Positions 1-11,700 of a stretch of DNA of 64,000 nucleotides are shown here, piece after piece. The DNA lies in contig OY759218.1 of the NCBI GenBank assembly GCA_963662175.1, positions 26,930,051 to 26,994,050 of the forward strand, read 5' to 3'. Position 1 is the stretch's first letter, and each line of letters starts with the position of its first letter. The stretch is from Aradus depressus (lineage: Eukaryota; Arthropoda; Insecta; Hemiptera; Aradidae). The notes below the pieces were generated by a model. That model was not told where the DNA came from. It saw only the letters and a program-made list of their open reading frames with translations, and searched no databases. The position numbers and the translations under genes were made by a program.

Positions 1-65
1 ATGCCTCTTAAAGGTAGATAAGGAGGAGTATAATATAGTATAGTACTTGGCAAATCAATATTGGG

Positions 66-446
66 TCATATCGCTACCTCAGAACAGGACTGTCACAACT
101 CAAAAAATATCGAATTCGTACTAAACTCATAGGAAGAATGGTAATATGGTATACTTTTTTATAGAAGAGTGTCACAATTGTAACTTCTAATTCTGGTCAC
201 CAGAGAGGAGATGTGTCGGTCTTCCATTGTTCAAAAAGGTTGGGCTTTAAAAGGTGTTACGATGGTGAAAGCTAAGTAAAATTGGCTTAAAAGTAAGTAT
301 TATTAACCGTGTAAAAGCTTATTGCTCTAGCAGTTTTCTAAATAAATCAGAAGTAAAGTACCATTAAGCATCAGTGAATTTTAAAAAGTGATTTCCCAAA
401 ATTCACAGTTGTTTAGTTGTGACAGTCTTGTTCTGAAGTAGCGATA
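66..446. mobile_element. MITE-like DNA element with ~37-bp terminal inverted repeats
   Basis: The left end (about 67-105) and the reverse complement of the right end (about 408-446) match over roughly 37 bp, beginning ATATCGCTACYTCAG and continuing through GACTGTCACAACT. The interior has no convincing ORF. The layout fits a non-autonomous DNA transposon. The outermost motif ATATCGCTRCCT is shared with the ends of the element at 47851-49504. A target-site duplication was not established. Confidence 0.7.
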
Positions 447-449
447 TGT

Positions 450-1995
450 GACGAGTCCCTGAGTCAGTACCAAATACTTTAATATAATAGTTATACCAGT
501 ACAGGATTTTATATAATTAGTTATGAATATTTTTACTATTTTTCAGGCTCAGTAGAAGAAGGAAAAGAAAACTTGTGAAACGCTAAATTGGATGCGTAAT
601 GTTGATGTTTCAACAGAAAGTACATCTAGTAATAGAGACCTGAGACTAGTCTCGAGTGCTAGGGTCCATCTGTTACACAAGTATACATAAACGGTCAGAT
701 CAACTGAGATGTTCTTGTTTAAAACTATTGAACAGCAAGCTTCTTGCACTTAATTGTATGTGGCAAGCAAGGAAAGCTTTAAATCAAACATGGAAAGTTT
801 GAATTAAATAAAAGAAAATCAGATGATCCCCAAACATTAGATGGTGAGAGAGGCTATAGGCTATACTTACTTGGGTCATGGGTGTAAGATGGGAAATCAG
901 GAGTCGGAAAAGGGTGTTATTGAACACAGAAGATGGAAATGATTTTTTAGAAAGGAATCTCATTTAAACAATGTTTTAAAACAAAGTAATCTAAATCTTT
1001 TTGAAAAGGAAAACTAAATAAGGAAATTGTGGAGTATGCCTCTGCTCTGAAGACTTTTGACTTTTTTTACTCCGTATTTTTACTTGCAATGCATTCATTA
1101 CATGAAAATTACAGATTTCTTGACTATGAGTTTACTTTACTCATCTTTATCGCAATATTGGGATCTAGAAAACTAACGTGATTAATCAATTATAATATTT
1201 GAAATAATTCTTATTGTAAAGAGAGTAGGTGAGAAAAATGTGATGGGAAAGTCAATTTATCTACCTCTTTGACTGACTAGTAATAAGTGTTTAACGATTG
1301 TATTGCAGAAATAAATAACATATCAGAAAATTTGTGTATCTACTTTTGTAAATACTTCTTACAAGGCGTGTTATTCTGTTGTAATTCATTAATAAAATGT
1401 TTAGTTATTTCACTCGAATCACCAATATCTTGGAGAAGTTGTATTATTTTTAATGGAATAAATTTATTTTCAATTATATTCCTGATTTTTTTAAACTTTA
1501 CATTATGAAAATAACTAATACCTGATAAAATAATTTTAGTAGAAATCTTCTGGAAGGACGACAATTTTTTAATGGTTGGAGGACAATTTTACATTGAAAA
1601 TGGAGGACAGATCCTTTTCTGTCGTCTCTGATTTGTTCTATGTTTTACTAATCCATCTTCAGCCATCATTTATTTTTTTCTGCGTTTAATTTTGTTAAAA
1701 ATTACTGTGAAACATTTTTGTATTCTTACATTATCATAAAACAGATTTTTAAAAACTTATTTTATGTTATGCCCAAAATTATATTCTTCTAGTCAGATTA
1801 ACACGCCTTTATTCCTTTACGAAAAAATATACACACCTACATAGCTTTGATAATATACTGTGTAAATTGTTACATAAGGCTTGTAAAATAAATATTTTTA
1901 TTTATACAATTCAGTCTTTTATTTCTTATTTTAAAGATAGCGATCTTTTCTGATTGGAATAGCAGTGATCTGCATATCAACTCAAGCCTCTTAGG
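450..1995. other. AT-rich stretch without a recognised gene
   Basis: No domain or splice structure was recognised. A minus-strand open frame of about 85 codons (roughly 1600-1340) reads as a plausible protein, containing KKLSSFQKISTK and later LLQDIGDSSEITKHF. It has no recognised family, no clear start and no supported splice sites. It could be one exon of a gene or transposon, or chance. Confidence 0.35.
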
Positions 1996-2230
1996 GGCCG
2001 ATAGCGTTCTAGTCTATTAAGGTCAAGATCGCGGATTCTAAACTTAGCCGAGGCCCTTAGGTTTTCTATTTGGGAGGTAAAAACCTTGAGCTCGACGTTC
2101 TTCGGATGGGACGTTAAGCGATGGTCCCGAGCTTGTGCGATGCCAGAGACTCATTAAACACCCCTCCCTACCTTAGGCAACTAAACATGGGTACGCAAGA
2201 TTTAGGAATCTCACAGAAGAGCTAACTGAG
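1996..2230 (+). repeat. Diverged tRNA-derived SINE copy (partial)
   Basis: Matches the SINE body seen intact at 42079-42424: a decayed B box, then GCCGAGGCCCTTAGG, a hairpin with arms GGTTTT/AAAACC, and GGATGGGACGTTAAGCGATGG. The head is decayed and the 3' tail is not clear. In this copy the hairpin arms differ from the full copy on both sides so that pairing is kept. Confidence 0.75.
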
Positions 2231-3505
2231 AAGGGATAAGAGCATTGGATGCTTTGGTTCCTAGGTGTACACATCAGCCCTCTTCTTAAAGGTAGGTAAA
2301 GGGGGGAGGTGATTAGGAGATGCGGTGAGAAAGAAAAACTACTTATGAGCAAATATATATTTATTGACCACATGAACATATAATGCAAGCCAGGCGGACA
2401 GGAGGACCTCACTCTGCCCCCGTCCGTCATACATGTACATAATAATATAAATAATCAATTAACTATCTTAGTTAATCACTGCAATATTTGTTTTGTAAAC
2501 GGAGTGTGGTGTGACTGCACACGATGAAAAAAATATTAGTTAATATATTACAGTACAACAATGCATGTAATAATCTAATAACAATAATAGTATTAAAAGT
2601 TACCGAAGCATGTGTTCTTAAGATCATATTGTGTCAACTGTAGAATATGGAATATGAAAATACAACTTTTCAGGAGGCTCAATTAATTCAAAGCTATCTA
2701 CGAGATCAGCGTTATAACATTTTAAAATTTTACCACTGATTTAATGTGTAATAGCTTGTACTTTTAAAGGATACTAATAGTATTTTATCAATAATTGTTA
2801 TTATTTAACAAAAAAGCACTGTCCATACTTCGCTCCATACAAGTGATCCACTTTTTTCCAAAATTTTAGGCATAAACTATCGAACATGCAATAACAATTT
2901 TTCGGTTTGTCTTTTGAAATAGGTTACAATAAACCAATTGACTTTGAAAAACATTTTATTTTCATAATAATTATTACAAAATTTATTATAAATTCAAAAA
3001 AATAAACTTTTTCAGATAATTGATTTTGATGTATCGATGAATAATTAGACTAAGTCTATTAAGAAAGCAATGATGGGACTAATATAAAAATATTTCTTTA
3101 AAGACCAAAACCTCTGAGGAAACGGATCCTAAGAAAATGAAGAGTTTCGGGAAATACAGGCTTAAAAGAAAGGCATAACTTTGGTCGTGGGCGTTTAGAA
3201 TCTAAGAATTATTCCTCGGTTGAACGTAATATTCGACAGTTTAGTCTTTAGAGAGACCAGTTGTATAAATGTTAGATGACGTATCTACAACATTCAGTAC
3301 TTTACAGGTATTTTAACTGTTACGATGCAGGTAGGCAACAATGCTAAGTATCGAATGTGGTAGATTGGTCAGTTTACAGTGCAATGACTACAAAATGTAA
3401 TCTCGATTAAAGTAATGAATATGCAATTTTCGTCACATTAACACAAGAATTCAATGAGAACTTATAAAATTTTATTTATTTATTTATATATTTACAACGG
3501 CATAA
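2231..3505. other. Intergenic, AT-rich, nothing recognised
   Basis: No ORF with recognisable features, RNA gene or inverted-repeat element could be supported here. The part next to 3505 may be the 3' untranslated region of the LINE fragment that follows on the minus strand. Confidence 0.4.
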
Positions 3506-3990
3506 TAACATTTGCCAATAGCAATTGTGATAAATAGAGCAGTGTCAGGTGCGTGGCTGTACTGCTGGGGTACGTGACCGAAGAGGAGTCCAGGCTAGTC
3601 CTGGAGCAGGTCCCTCTGCCATATCCGCTTGAGGCGTCGTGGTGGATTTGTGGGGAGAGTGTTTGTAGATAATTCTTGTATAAGTGGATTGGCGTGATGA
3701 TGGAGTTTGTCGTGAAAATTTTGATATCGTGTCTTGATAACAGAAGGTACAAATGGGATTTTGAGGTCATTATGTAATGTGAGGTTGGAAACGTAAAATG
3801 GTGCATTGGCAATGTGGCGTAGTATGATGGATTGTATTGACTGAAGGCGTTGTATGTTTGATTTTTTGGCTGAACCCCATATCTCGATGCCGTAAGTCCA
3901 GATGGGACTTATAAAATAGTTCTTGTAAATTGTCGAAAGGGAGTTTTCGATAGTTTACCATTGTCACTGTGCATCATATTTAATATTTCA
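3506..3990 (-). pseudogene. Jockey-type LINE, 3' end of reverse transcriptase ORF
   Basis: Read on the minus strand, and allowing breaks between frames, the sequence gives PIWTYGIEIWGSAKKSNI, then LQSIQSIILRHIANAPFYVS and LTLHNDLKIPFVPSV. This is the typical C-terminal block after the reverse transcriptase domain in Jockey-clade non-LTR retrotransposons (WTYGIQLWG...NAPWYV...HxDLxIP...HPNPL). The catalytic fingers/palm region is absent, so it is a 5'-truncated, dead copy. A second Jockey end lies at 57765-58215 on the plus strand. Confidence 0.8.
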
Positions 3991-3994
3991 CAAT

Positions 3995-5115
3995 TGTGAT
4001 TTAGGGCTTTCTAAATGATAATTCACAATCGCTCCTATGCCATTGTGCCTGAAGCAATCGTCGTCACGAAAATGAAAAACCGTTTTTTTCACATTCTACT
4101 TTACAGTTGACGACAACATATTATCATTTATAGAACTTATTGATTAGATGCTTTATAACAACAGATATACTTGAGAGCGCAGGTAGCTCAGCGGATAGGC
4201 TATTTTGCTCAACATCCATTTTCCCAATTTTTACGTAATATAATATATTATCATCTATAATATAATCATACTTTTACACAAAGAGTAAATCGAATTTGTT
4301 TTTTTACATTCTTATTGTTTATGACTTGGACAAAATTTAGAAGGAGTACCATTTCAAATTTTGAGTAGTTTTCATCGGTCCATTCTCTGAAATTGATAAA
4401 TAACGAATTTAATTTTACGGTTAAAATCAGGGATAACGACAACGAATTCTGTGGGTAATCACACTTCAAAAAAATTCAGATTAAGGGGGCAGTTAGTATA
4501 TAACAGTTTGACAGGGGGAACTGTCCGTTATAATATAATTACATATTAAATTATATTTATTATTATTAAAATGTTTGGTCCCCCCCTCCGGATCATAGAG
4601 GAGACAAAATGTTACATAACACCGGATACTATGTACTCTACACTGGCGTTACCCCTGGAATTACTAAAAGCATTTTCCATTAGTCAATATTTTCATTATG
4701 GACTGAACATCTATAATCAGGTTAACTTAGGTATATCTTATTACTAACAGTGTTAATAATATGTTTCAAATAAATATTTATATTATTATAAAAGTAACAT
4801 GTATCATTAATAACATGCCTACCGTATTTTAAATAATGTTAATTTTCTCACTGGGGAACCTTAGGTCATAGAATATGTTCTTTTCCTAAAAAAAAAAAAA
4901 AAAAAAAATATAAGTACAATCAAAATATAATAAATTAGTTTAATTCAAGATAAGTTATTTTTAAAAATCGTCTTTTCTATTTTGGGATGAGTAATGGAAT
5001 TTAATTTCAAGCTCAGAACCACTGGAAAATAACTGTCCCCTACCAATGTTTTCCATCATCCTATTCAATCTGAATCGAAAATGAGTTACGCGGAGTCCTC
5101 AGAAGTGGTTTAACT
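3995..5115. other. Intergenic, low complexity
   Basis: Holds a short tRNA/SINE-head-like piece near 4174-4215 (GCAGGTAGCTCAGCGG) and a run of about 19 A near 4890-4908. No gene was supported. Confidence 0.4.
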
Positions 5116-5885
5116 ACAGCTATGTGAAGTATAGGGGAAGGTATGTAATCTGTCATAAGTTTGATGGGGAGTTTTCAACGGAATTTCATGTTTTCCGACC
5201 TCCAGATTCCAGATATGAAAAAGAAAAATGTCTGTCTGTGAACACGATAACTCCCAATAGAATGAATGTATCGACATGAAATTTTATGTGTATCCAGAAC
5301 CTTCTAAGGACGAAACCTATTGAGCCAGATCGGCCAAAGAGAAGGGGGGATTAGGGGGGAGGCTTAACATAAAAGCTCTTATAACTGCCGATAGAATGAA
5401 TATATCGACACAAAATTTTATATGTGTGACCAAAACTTCATAAGGACGACACTTATCAATTTTTTAGCGCAATTGGTAGAAGGGAAGGGGGGGTTCAGAG
5501 GGGGCTCAAATCATAAACTTCAATAATTGTAATTAGGTTTAAAGTCAAACTCCAATGAGGACAAAATCTGTCAAATTTTAGTGATTTCGTCTGAAGGAAA
5601 GAGGGTTAAATTCAAAATCTCTAATAACTGCCGAATGAATTTATCGAAACAAAATTAAGTATGAGGATTTATGAATTTTATTTCAAATATTCAAATTTAT
5701 GCTGAATATTAACGCAAACGGTAGACTGGTTTTGGAGAGGGGGCATAAAGTTAATTGATTAATTCTGGGGAAGTACATTGCCGGTGATTCACCGAAGACT
5801 TTTTTTTTATTCTTAGGGGACCTCGGTACCAGAATAAACATTTCATTTATTCCACTCGTTCCAATTCCTTTTTTGGACATGGTAT
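5116..5885 (+). repeat. Interspersed repeat P, copy 1, with internal degenerate tandem units
   Basis: Begins near GTATAGGGGAAGGTATGTAA and ends near GGGGAAGTACATTGCCGGTG. Inside, a unit of roughly 110-130 bp recurs about three times (5245, 5375 and 5625). Each contains a version of AACTCCCRATAGAATGAATG, followed by TATCGACAC, AAATTTTATGTGTATCCAGAAC and a G-rich segment. Related copies occur at 6180-6600, 15480-15910, 31440-31870 and 47600-47850. It looks like a non-autonomous transposon, but the class was not identified. Confidence 0.65.
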
Positions 5886-6179
5886 TCTGTGCGATGATAA
5901 TTTAAACAGTTGTTTGCCCCGAAACTCCCACAATGAGTACTCAACAATGAACTTACCATGGTAAACCAAAACGCCCTTCCTTCAACAGATGAATCAGTAT
6001 TAAGAGAATACAAACAAAACAGAAAAGTATAATTGATGGTATTAGAAGCACTCCATATTCAAAAACTCCATTTAGTCTTGGGGCTTAAAAAAAAAAATAT
6101 ACATATATATAAATTACAGTACCAAATATTGTATACAAAAACATAACTAATGCCCTTTCCTAGAAATAATGTATTTACC

Positions 6180-6605
6180 ATTTTCTCTTTTACTTCCCCA
6201 GCTAAACAAGTATAAGGGAAGTTATGCAATCAGTCAGAAATTCGATGCCGAGTTTTCAATGGAATTTCATATTTTCCGACATCTTGATTCCAATAATGAA
6301 AAAAAAATTCTGTCTATGAACACGATAACTCCCGATAGAATGAATGTATCTACACGAAATTTTATATGTGTATCCAGAACCCTATATGAGCGACACCAAT
6401 TACTTTTCAGCGGAATCAGCCACAGATCAAAGGGAGACTCAACTCAAAAATTCCAATAATTGCCAATGTAATGAATGTATCGACACAGAATTTAATATGA
6501 GGATTCAGAAGTCAATATGTAAGTCAAATATTGAATTTGGAGGGAAAGCGAAAAAGTAATTGATTAATTCGTGCTAGGGAAGTACATAGCCAATGATTCA
6601 AATAC
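6180..6605 (+). repeat. Interspersed repeat P, copy 2
   Basis: Same order of blocks as copy 1: GGGAAGTTATGCAATCAGTC, the AATTTCATATTTTCCGAC block, CGATAACTCCCGATAGAATG, and the closing GGAAGTACATAGCCAATG block. ORFs read through it in both phases, but the other copies do not conserve them. It is treated as repeat rather than gene. Confidence 0.65.
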
Positions 6606-6849
6606 TTTTTTTTTTTTTAATGCGACTGTCAAGGTTTCTCTCACCCTCCACTTGGAGATTAAATATTATGAAGCATCAAAAGCAACCTATTTCAGCAATT
6701 GAAAACAGTGAAATAAATAGAATTTATTGTGATACCCTTCTGTCTGAGGTTCGCTACTTTTGATATTATTTATTTATCATATTATTTCATTTCTGGGCGG
6801 CTTGATGAGAAGTGAAAACTTGGAAGTTGGATAGTCGCATTTTTTTGTG

Positions 6850-7170
6850 TGCTTAACATCACTTTCATATACCCTCCACGTTTTAAAGAATCACTCCCAA
6901 CTCCCTCCCTTCGCCTAACACTCAAATTCATTTCACTAACACTCTTTCTAACTTCACTCTCTTCTAACACTCAAACTGGCATTATGGGTATAAGAGAGTC
7001 ACTCTCAGAATTACCTGTACCTGCAATGAAACAAAGAAACCCGCTGATGACTTTTCTCATACTCAGTAATGCCAGACTGAAATGAGGGTAAAATAAACTT
7101 GAGAGGTAGGCTGAAAAGATGGCGCGGGGTGTGATCTGAAAAGAAGTGATGGATATAAGAAACGCTCAGA
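6850..7170. repeat. Foldback repeat related to palindromic MITE family M
   Basis: The ends resemble each other in inverted orientation (ATACCCTCCACG...AATCACTC against GTGATGGATATAAGA), with ACTCAAACTGGCATTATGGG and AGTAATGCCAGACTGAAATG as inner inverted arms. It is more diverged than the copies at 9.1-12.2 kb, so membership is probable rather than certain. Confidence 0.5.
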
Positions 7171-7742
7171 TCAGATATTTTTCTTGTGCTTTGAGCCACT
7201 ATAGCTCTGATCAGTAGTGATCAAATCTGAGAAAATATCTTTAATCAGAAATTTTTCCAGGCACATTTAATTTTTATTTTTTGCCATTCCCTTCTTTTGG
7301 TGGACCTATTACATGGAATTTCCGACCGATAACACAACTTCCCCTATACTAAGTTCAGCTGAGGAAGTAAATATGTAAATAAAATAATTAATTATATAAA
7401 TTACCAAATATTGAAACAATTGATTGTGTGGAATGACAACATCTCTACTGCTGAAATACGAAAGTAAGGCCGTCTATACGCGGAGCTACTAAAAAAAACT
7501 AAACTTCAAATTACTAAACGGTTACTGACTCATTAGTGACGAGGTTCCGCACACGAGGCTATTCTCTAGAGATCGATATCACTAGTTTCTTCTGTGCAAC
7601 CATGGAATTGTATATCCTCATCAATGTATATCGTGGATAGTGATTCCAGTGATGAAGCCATTATAGTGTATTATCATCGATACAGAAGAAATAGAATGCG
7701 AATGTGATTAGTATTTTCGAATTTTTAGCATTAGTAATAAAC

Positions 7743-7746
<4 letters not shown>

Positions 7747-7789
<43 letters not shown>

Positions 7790-7790
7790 C
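7747..7790. repeat. (TA)n microsatellite
   Basis: An uninterrupted TA run of about 40 bp. It explains the poly-Tyr/Ile open frames on both strands, which are not genes. Confidence 0.9.
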
Positions 7791-7837
7791 CTTTTTCATT
7801 GTACCCTTGCAAAATGGAAAAATAAAAAATTGCATAC

Positions 7838-7982
7838 CTGTCAGATTGACAGCTCTTCCAACTTCACTCCATGCCCTTTCAGTATCGTCTTTCTTCGAAT
7901 ACCCGGGAAGTTTAAAATTATATAAAACAGGACGCTTTTTCACTTCCCCCACGAAGAAAATATTAGCCTGTTGATCATTCAT
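7838..7982 (-). CDS. MADF-domain first exon (transposon-borne, truncated gene)
   Basis: Starts ATGAATGATCAACAG and encodes 48 codons plus one base, then a good donor (AG|GTATGC). The product contains PVLYNFKLPGYSKKDDTERA followed by WSEVGRAVNLTG. This fits the N-terminal half of a MADF DNA-binding domain: a short hydrophobic start, a LYN/LWD-type motif, then the conserved xxAWxEIxxxl helix. It lies inside a transposon bounded by inverted repeats, so it is likely the first exon of the element's own accessory DNA-binding protein. No downstream exon is visible before the left repeat, so the gene is cut short. A domesticated host exon is possible but less likely. Confidence 0.6.
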
Positions 7983-8198
7983 GTCCACATGTTACAAGAA
8001 ACTGAGGAACGGAGTCTCTTGGTTACTGGACAGCCGAGTCACCAGGAACTGGTTACATACGCATTACCAATCGCTGTGTAACCAGTAGCGCCGTCTGCGG
8101 TGTCCCGTTCGATTACATAGGAAGTGACTCAAAGTAAACTGGTTAGTAATTTGCGTCATTCATCAGTTTCTGTTGAGTAGCTCCGTGTGAAGACGGCC

Positions 8199-8347
8199 TT
8201 ATTGTTTTGAGACGGACAATAAAACGAGGAACCCGATCTTCCAGATGCTGTCGTGTTTGTTGTGTATTTCAGTTTCACACCAGGGACTATACATAATGGC
8301 ACATCTCCCATGCAGAGGCCCATGGTCAGGGCAAATAAAGTCTTCGT
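8199..8347 (-). CDS. Possible last exon of the FN3 gene, ending at a transposon boundary
   Basis: A 149-base open segment follows a weak acceptor (TTCATAG|ACGAAG) and stays in phase with the exon ending at 8743. It encodes DEDFICPDHGPLHGRCAIMY and then a short hydrophobic end (IGFLVLLSVSKQ). The TAA stop at 8201-8199 falls on the end of the neighbouring transposon, so the insertion may have supplied it. The acceptor has a poor pyrimidine tract. Alternatively the gene may simply read three codons past 8743 to a TAG. Low confidence. Confidence 0.3.
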
Positions 8348-8550
8348 CTATGAATTTGAAAATAATCCTGTTTAAAATTTTACCTCAGTGCCCTACTGCT
8401 AGCATAGTACCGCTACTGACTCACTGCATAAGCACAACTTATAGTTTTGAATAAATAAAACAAACTTATTGTTTGAAATATTATCTATTCCACAGGAAAG
8501 TAATACATCGACAAGTTCACCCTCGTCACTATATCTTAGTTTATAACTAA

Positions 8551-8592
8551 ACCTGACGATGGTGTAACACCGAATCCGGTAGAGTACTTAAA
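8551..8592 (+). ncRNA. Hammerhead-like motif, family A (decayed, solo)
   Basis: CTGACGA, then GGTG-TAA-CACC as a perfect stem-loop, GAAT where GAAA is expected, and CCGGTAGAG. It is followed by the family's conserved tail GAATAGACAATATTTCAAAA. The core A-to-T change in GAAA and the poor stem I suggest an inactive relic. Confidence 0.55.
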
Positions 8593-8742
8593 ACATGTTT
8601 GTAGAATAGACAATATTTCAAAATAAGTGTTTTATTATTATGAGTTTCCACAATATGTCCGCGGTTTCTCAACTTAGAAGTTGTGAATAGTTTTGAATGT
8701 TGATTTAAAAAATAAATTATCATTTATTTTACTAAATGTTAC

Positions 8743-11700
8743 CTTTCTTAGTTCTGAAACTGACCGGTGGACTTGGAAGTGAAGAGCCAGCTTGGTTCAA
8801 GGTGTACGCTATACACATGTAGTCAGAATTCTCGCTTAATCCTGACATATTGAAAATCACAACTCCGTCCGTTGATTGAATCTAAACAAAATGTATTGAA
8901 TAACAATTCTGTAAGGACAGGTATACCTGTTCACATGGAAAAAATAAAAATGTTCTGACCTCTCATCATCAGGTAGCCTACAAATAAACCATCACTTAGT
9001 AAAAAGCTACAAAATTCTAATCGCCAAGACTAGCTCTTAGATCCATTAGCTACATGCACTAAAATGCATAAATATAAAAAACAAATAATTGAATCAATAA
9101 AAAACATAAAATAAAATAAAGAGATAACGCTCAAAAAATAACACTTTTTTATACCAACCACGCTTACAGATCTCTCTCTTCCCCTTCTCAAAATTATTTC
9201 ATACTGGAATTACTGGGTAAGAATGTCTACTCTCAAGATAACGCTGTACAAAGAGAACAAATGAAATGATTTTGAGAAGGGGAGAGAGAGTGATCTGTAA
9301 GCGTTGTTGGTATAAGAAAATCCTTTAATGGCCATAAAACACGTATATTTTTCTTTATTTTTATAATTTTTTTTAAATACTTGCAATTCATAAACCATAA
9401 TTTAAAATTCGTTGCTATGAGTTACGATTTAAAAATATATGTGATGTGGCTATTACAAGACTTTCTTATACCACCCATGCTTACAGATCACTCTCTTTTC
9501 CCCTTCTCAAAATTATTTCATACTGGGATAACTGGGTATAAGAATGTCCACTAACGCTGTACAAAGAGAAAAAAATACAATGATTTTGAGAGGGGGAAGG
9601 GGAGAGAGAGTGATCTGTAAGCGTTGTTGGTATGAGAAAAAGCGTTGTTATGAATTACGATTTAACAAGGAGAGAATACGATGTCGGGATCACGGATTTT
9701 GATCAAACTTTTGTGCTTGTTATAGGTCAAAAATAAGAAGACACGTATCTCACCTTTCTTTCAATGGGTCTTGGTTCAGTCGCAAAACATTTTTGGAAAT
9801 TTCATTTTGGCCATTTTTCGTTATTTTTATTCGGCGTCTGTTTTACCGAATGAGGATTTCTCTACGTAATTTTTTTTGTTTTTTTACCCAGATTTCGGAA
9901 AAAAACATTTTCACGTTGATTTGAGCAGTGAAATTATGAAAAACTATTTTTTTCTAAGAGAACATGGTCGGGAAAATTTTTTTCATGATAACTAATTTAA
10001 AATTCGTGTTTCCCATGTCGAAAAACCACTGATTTTGGTTCCTATCAAAAATTATCGATTTTGGGACCCCAATTTAAATTAAACCAGTTTTGAATTATCA
10101 ACTATAAATATTATAACATCAAATCTAATCAACTCATTTTGATTTTGAACAGTAAATTGTAAAGAGCTTTACTTCCTGTTTCCAATGATGTATCATATGT
10201 CTACGTTGAACTGTGCTTACTACAAAAAACTTGACAAAGACAGTAAAAATTTATGTTCATCTTCAACCTTATTTTTGGAGTAGAAAGCATTGAACAAATA
10301 TGTTTTCTACATCGATGGAATGCTCTCGACGAGTTCATTCAAACGACGTATCATTCATTAAAACCGGTTGAGTAGACATTGTGCAATTCACGATTAAATG
10401 AGTTTTCAAAAATTTTAACTTGTACTTAGGAGTTAAGGAGTAGAACTTACTTTAGGCTGTGTAGCAATATTAGGTCCATAACAAATAGTTAAGTGAGTAC
10501 TGTTGGGGCAGGGCTGAATAAGCAGCCAACGAAGGACAGTCCATCTGTCACCGATAAGGACAGCAGACCCATTCTTTAAACAGTCAGCCACTAAAACCAA
10601 CATTTATATTACAGAAATCACGGGCCCACCAACCAGAGGGGCTGGTGAGCAGGAGACAATGTCAATTTTATTTATTTACATAACTGTACTACAGTAAAAG
10701 GTTAACATTTTTGTTATTAACAAAACAATTGTGATGTGGCCATTACAGGACTTTCTTATATCATCCACGCTTACAGATCACTCTACCCTTCTCAAAATTA
10801 TTTCAAACTGGCATTACAGGGTATAAGAATGTCTACTCTCAGTACTTCGCTGTTCAATGAGACAAAATGAAATGATTATGAGAAGAAGAAGGGGAGAGAG
10901 AGTGATCTGTAAGCGTTGTTGGTATAAGAAAATCCTTTAATGGCCATAAAACACATATATTTTTCTTAATTTTTATGATTTTTTTAGATACTTGCAATTC
11001 ATAAACCATAATTTAAAGTTCGTTGCTATGAGTTACGATTTAAAAATATATGTGATCTGGCTATTACAAGACTTTCGCGATCATCGCGAAAATGGTCAAA
11101 ACGTATTCAGGGATCTTGAAAATCAGTTGAAACCTCGATCTCGGATTTTCGCACAATACTTTCTTTTACTATAGGTATAAGAAAGTAATAAATTTTAATT
11201 AGATATGCTGGCCAAATTCGCACTGCTTTCAAAGAGAATAACCAACTCCGCTTTTATCTAGCTCATTGAGTTGATGTCATAATTGACTTGATTAAAGTTC
11301 CATGAGATTTTCTGGACATTTCCTAAAAGTTTTATGAGAATCAGTTTAATAGTGTTCGAATTCCTCATCTTAAAAGTCCAGAGTAGAATTAAGTTGAAAA
11401 TTTTGTACAACTGAAAAAATATCACCTTAGGAAAAAAACTGCTCGATATAAAATTTGTATGAATAAATGTGTAGAATAATTTTCCAAGTATGGAGTTTCA
11501 ATTGGAAAATTAAAAGATGTCGCTACGCGAGAATTTTCGATCACCAGGAAGTTCTCTATAGCTCCAAAGGTTTCCAAGTCTTTTCAAAATATTGAGATGT
11601 CTCAATTTAAAAAACTCACCCCCTATATATGTATATATTTATTTATTTTGAATCGTATTTTTATTATATTTAAACAACACTTATCTTACCTGATATCTGA

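Larger units (their letters stand above)
7468..8202. mobile_element. Short DNA transposon with terminal inverted repeats, holding one MADF exon
   Basis: Left end AAGGCCGTCTATACGCGGAG (7467 on) is matched in inverted orientation by the right end, whose reverse complement is AAGGCCGTCTTCACACGGAG (to about 8200). Similarity extends about 60-70 bp inward. Flanking TA on both sides could be the target duplication, though 3 bp cannot be excluded. The interior has a (TA)n tract and a single minus-strand coding exon. MADF domains occur in PIF/Harbinger-type transposons and in host regulators, so this is probably a deletion derivative of such an element. No transposase is left. Confidence 0.7.

Noticed and set aside
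7704..7988. ORFs with poly-Tyr/Ile across 7743-7790
   Set aside because: They arise from the (TA)n tract. Only the MADF exon part is kept.
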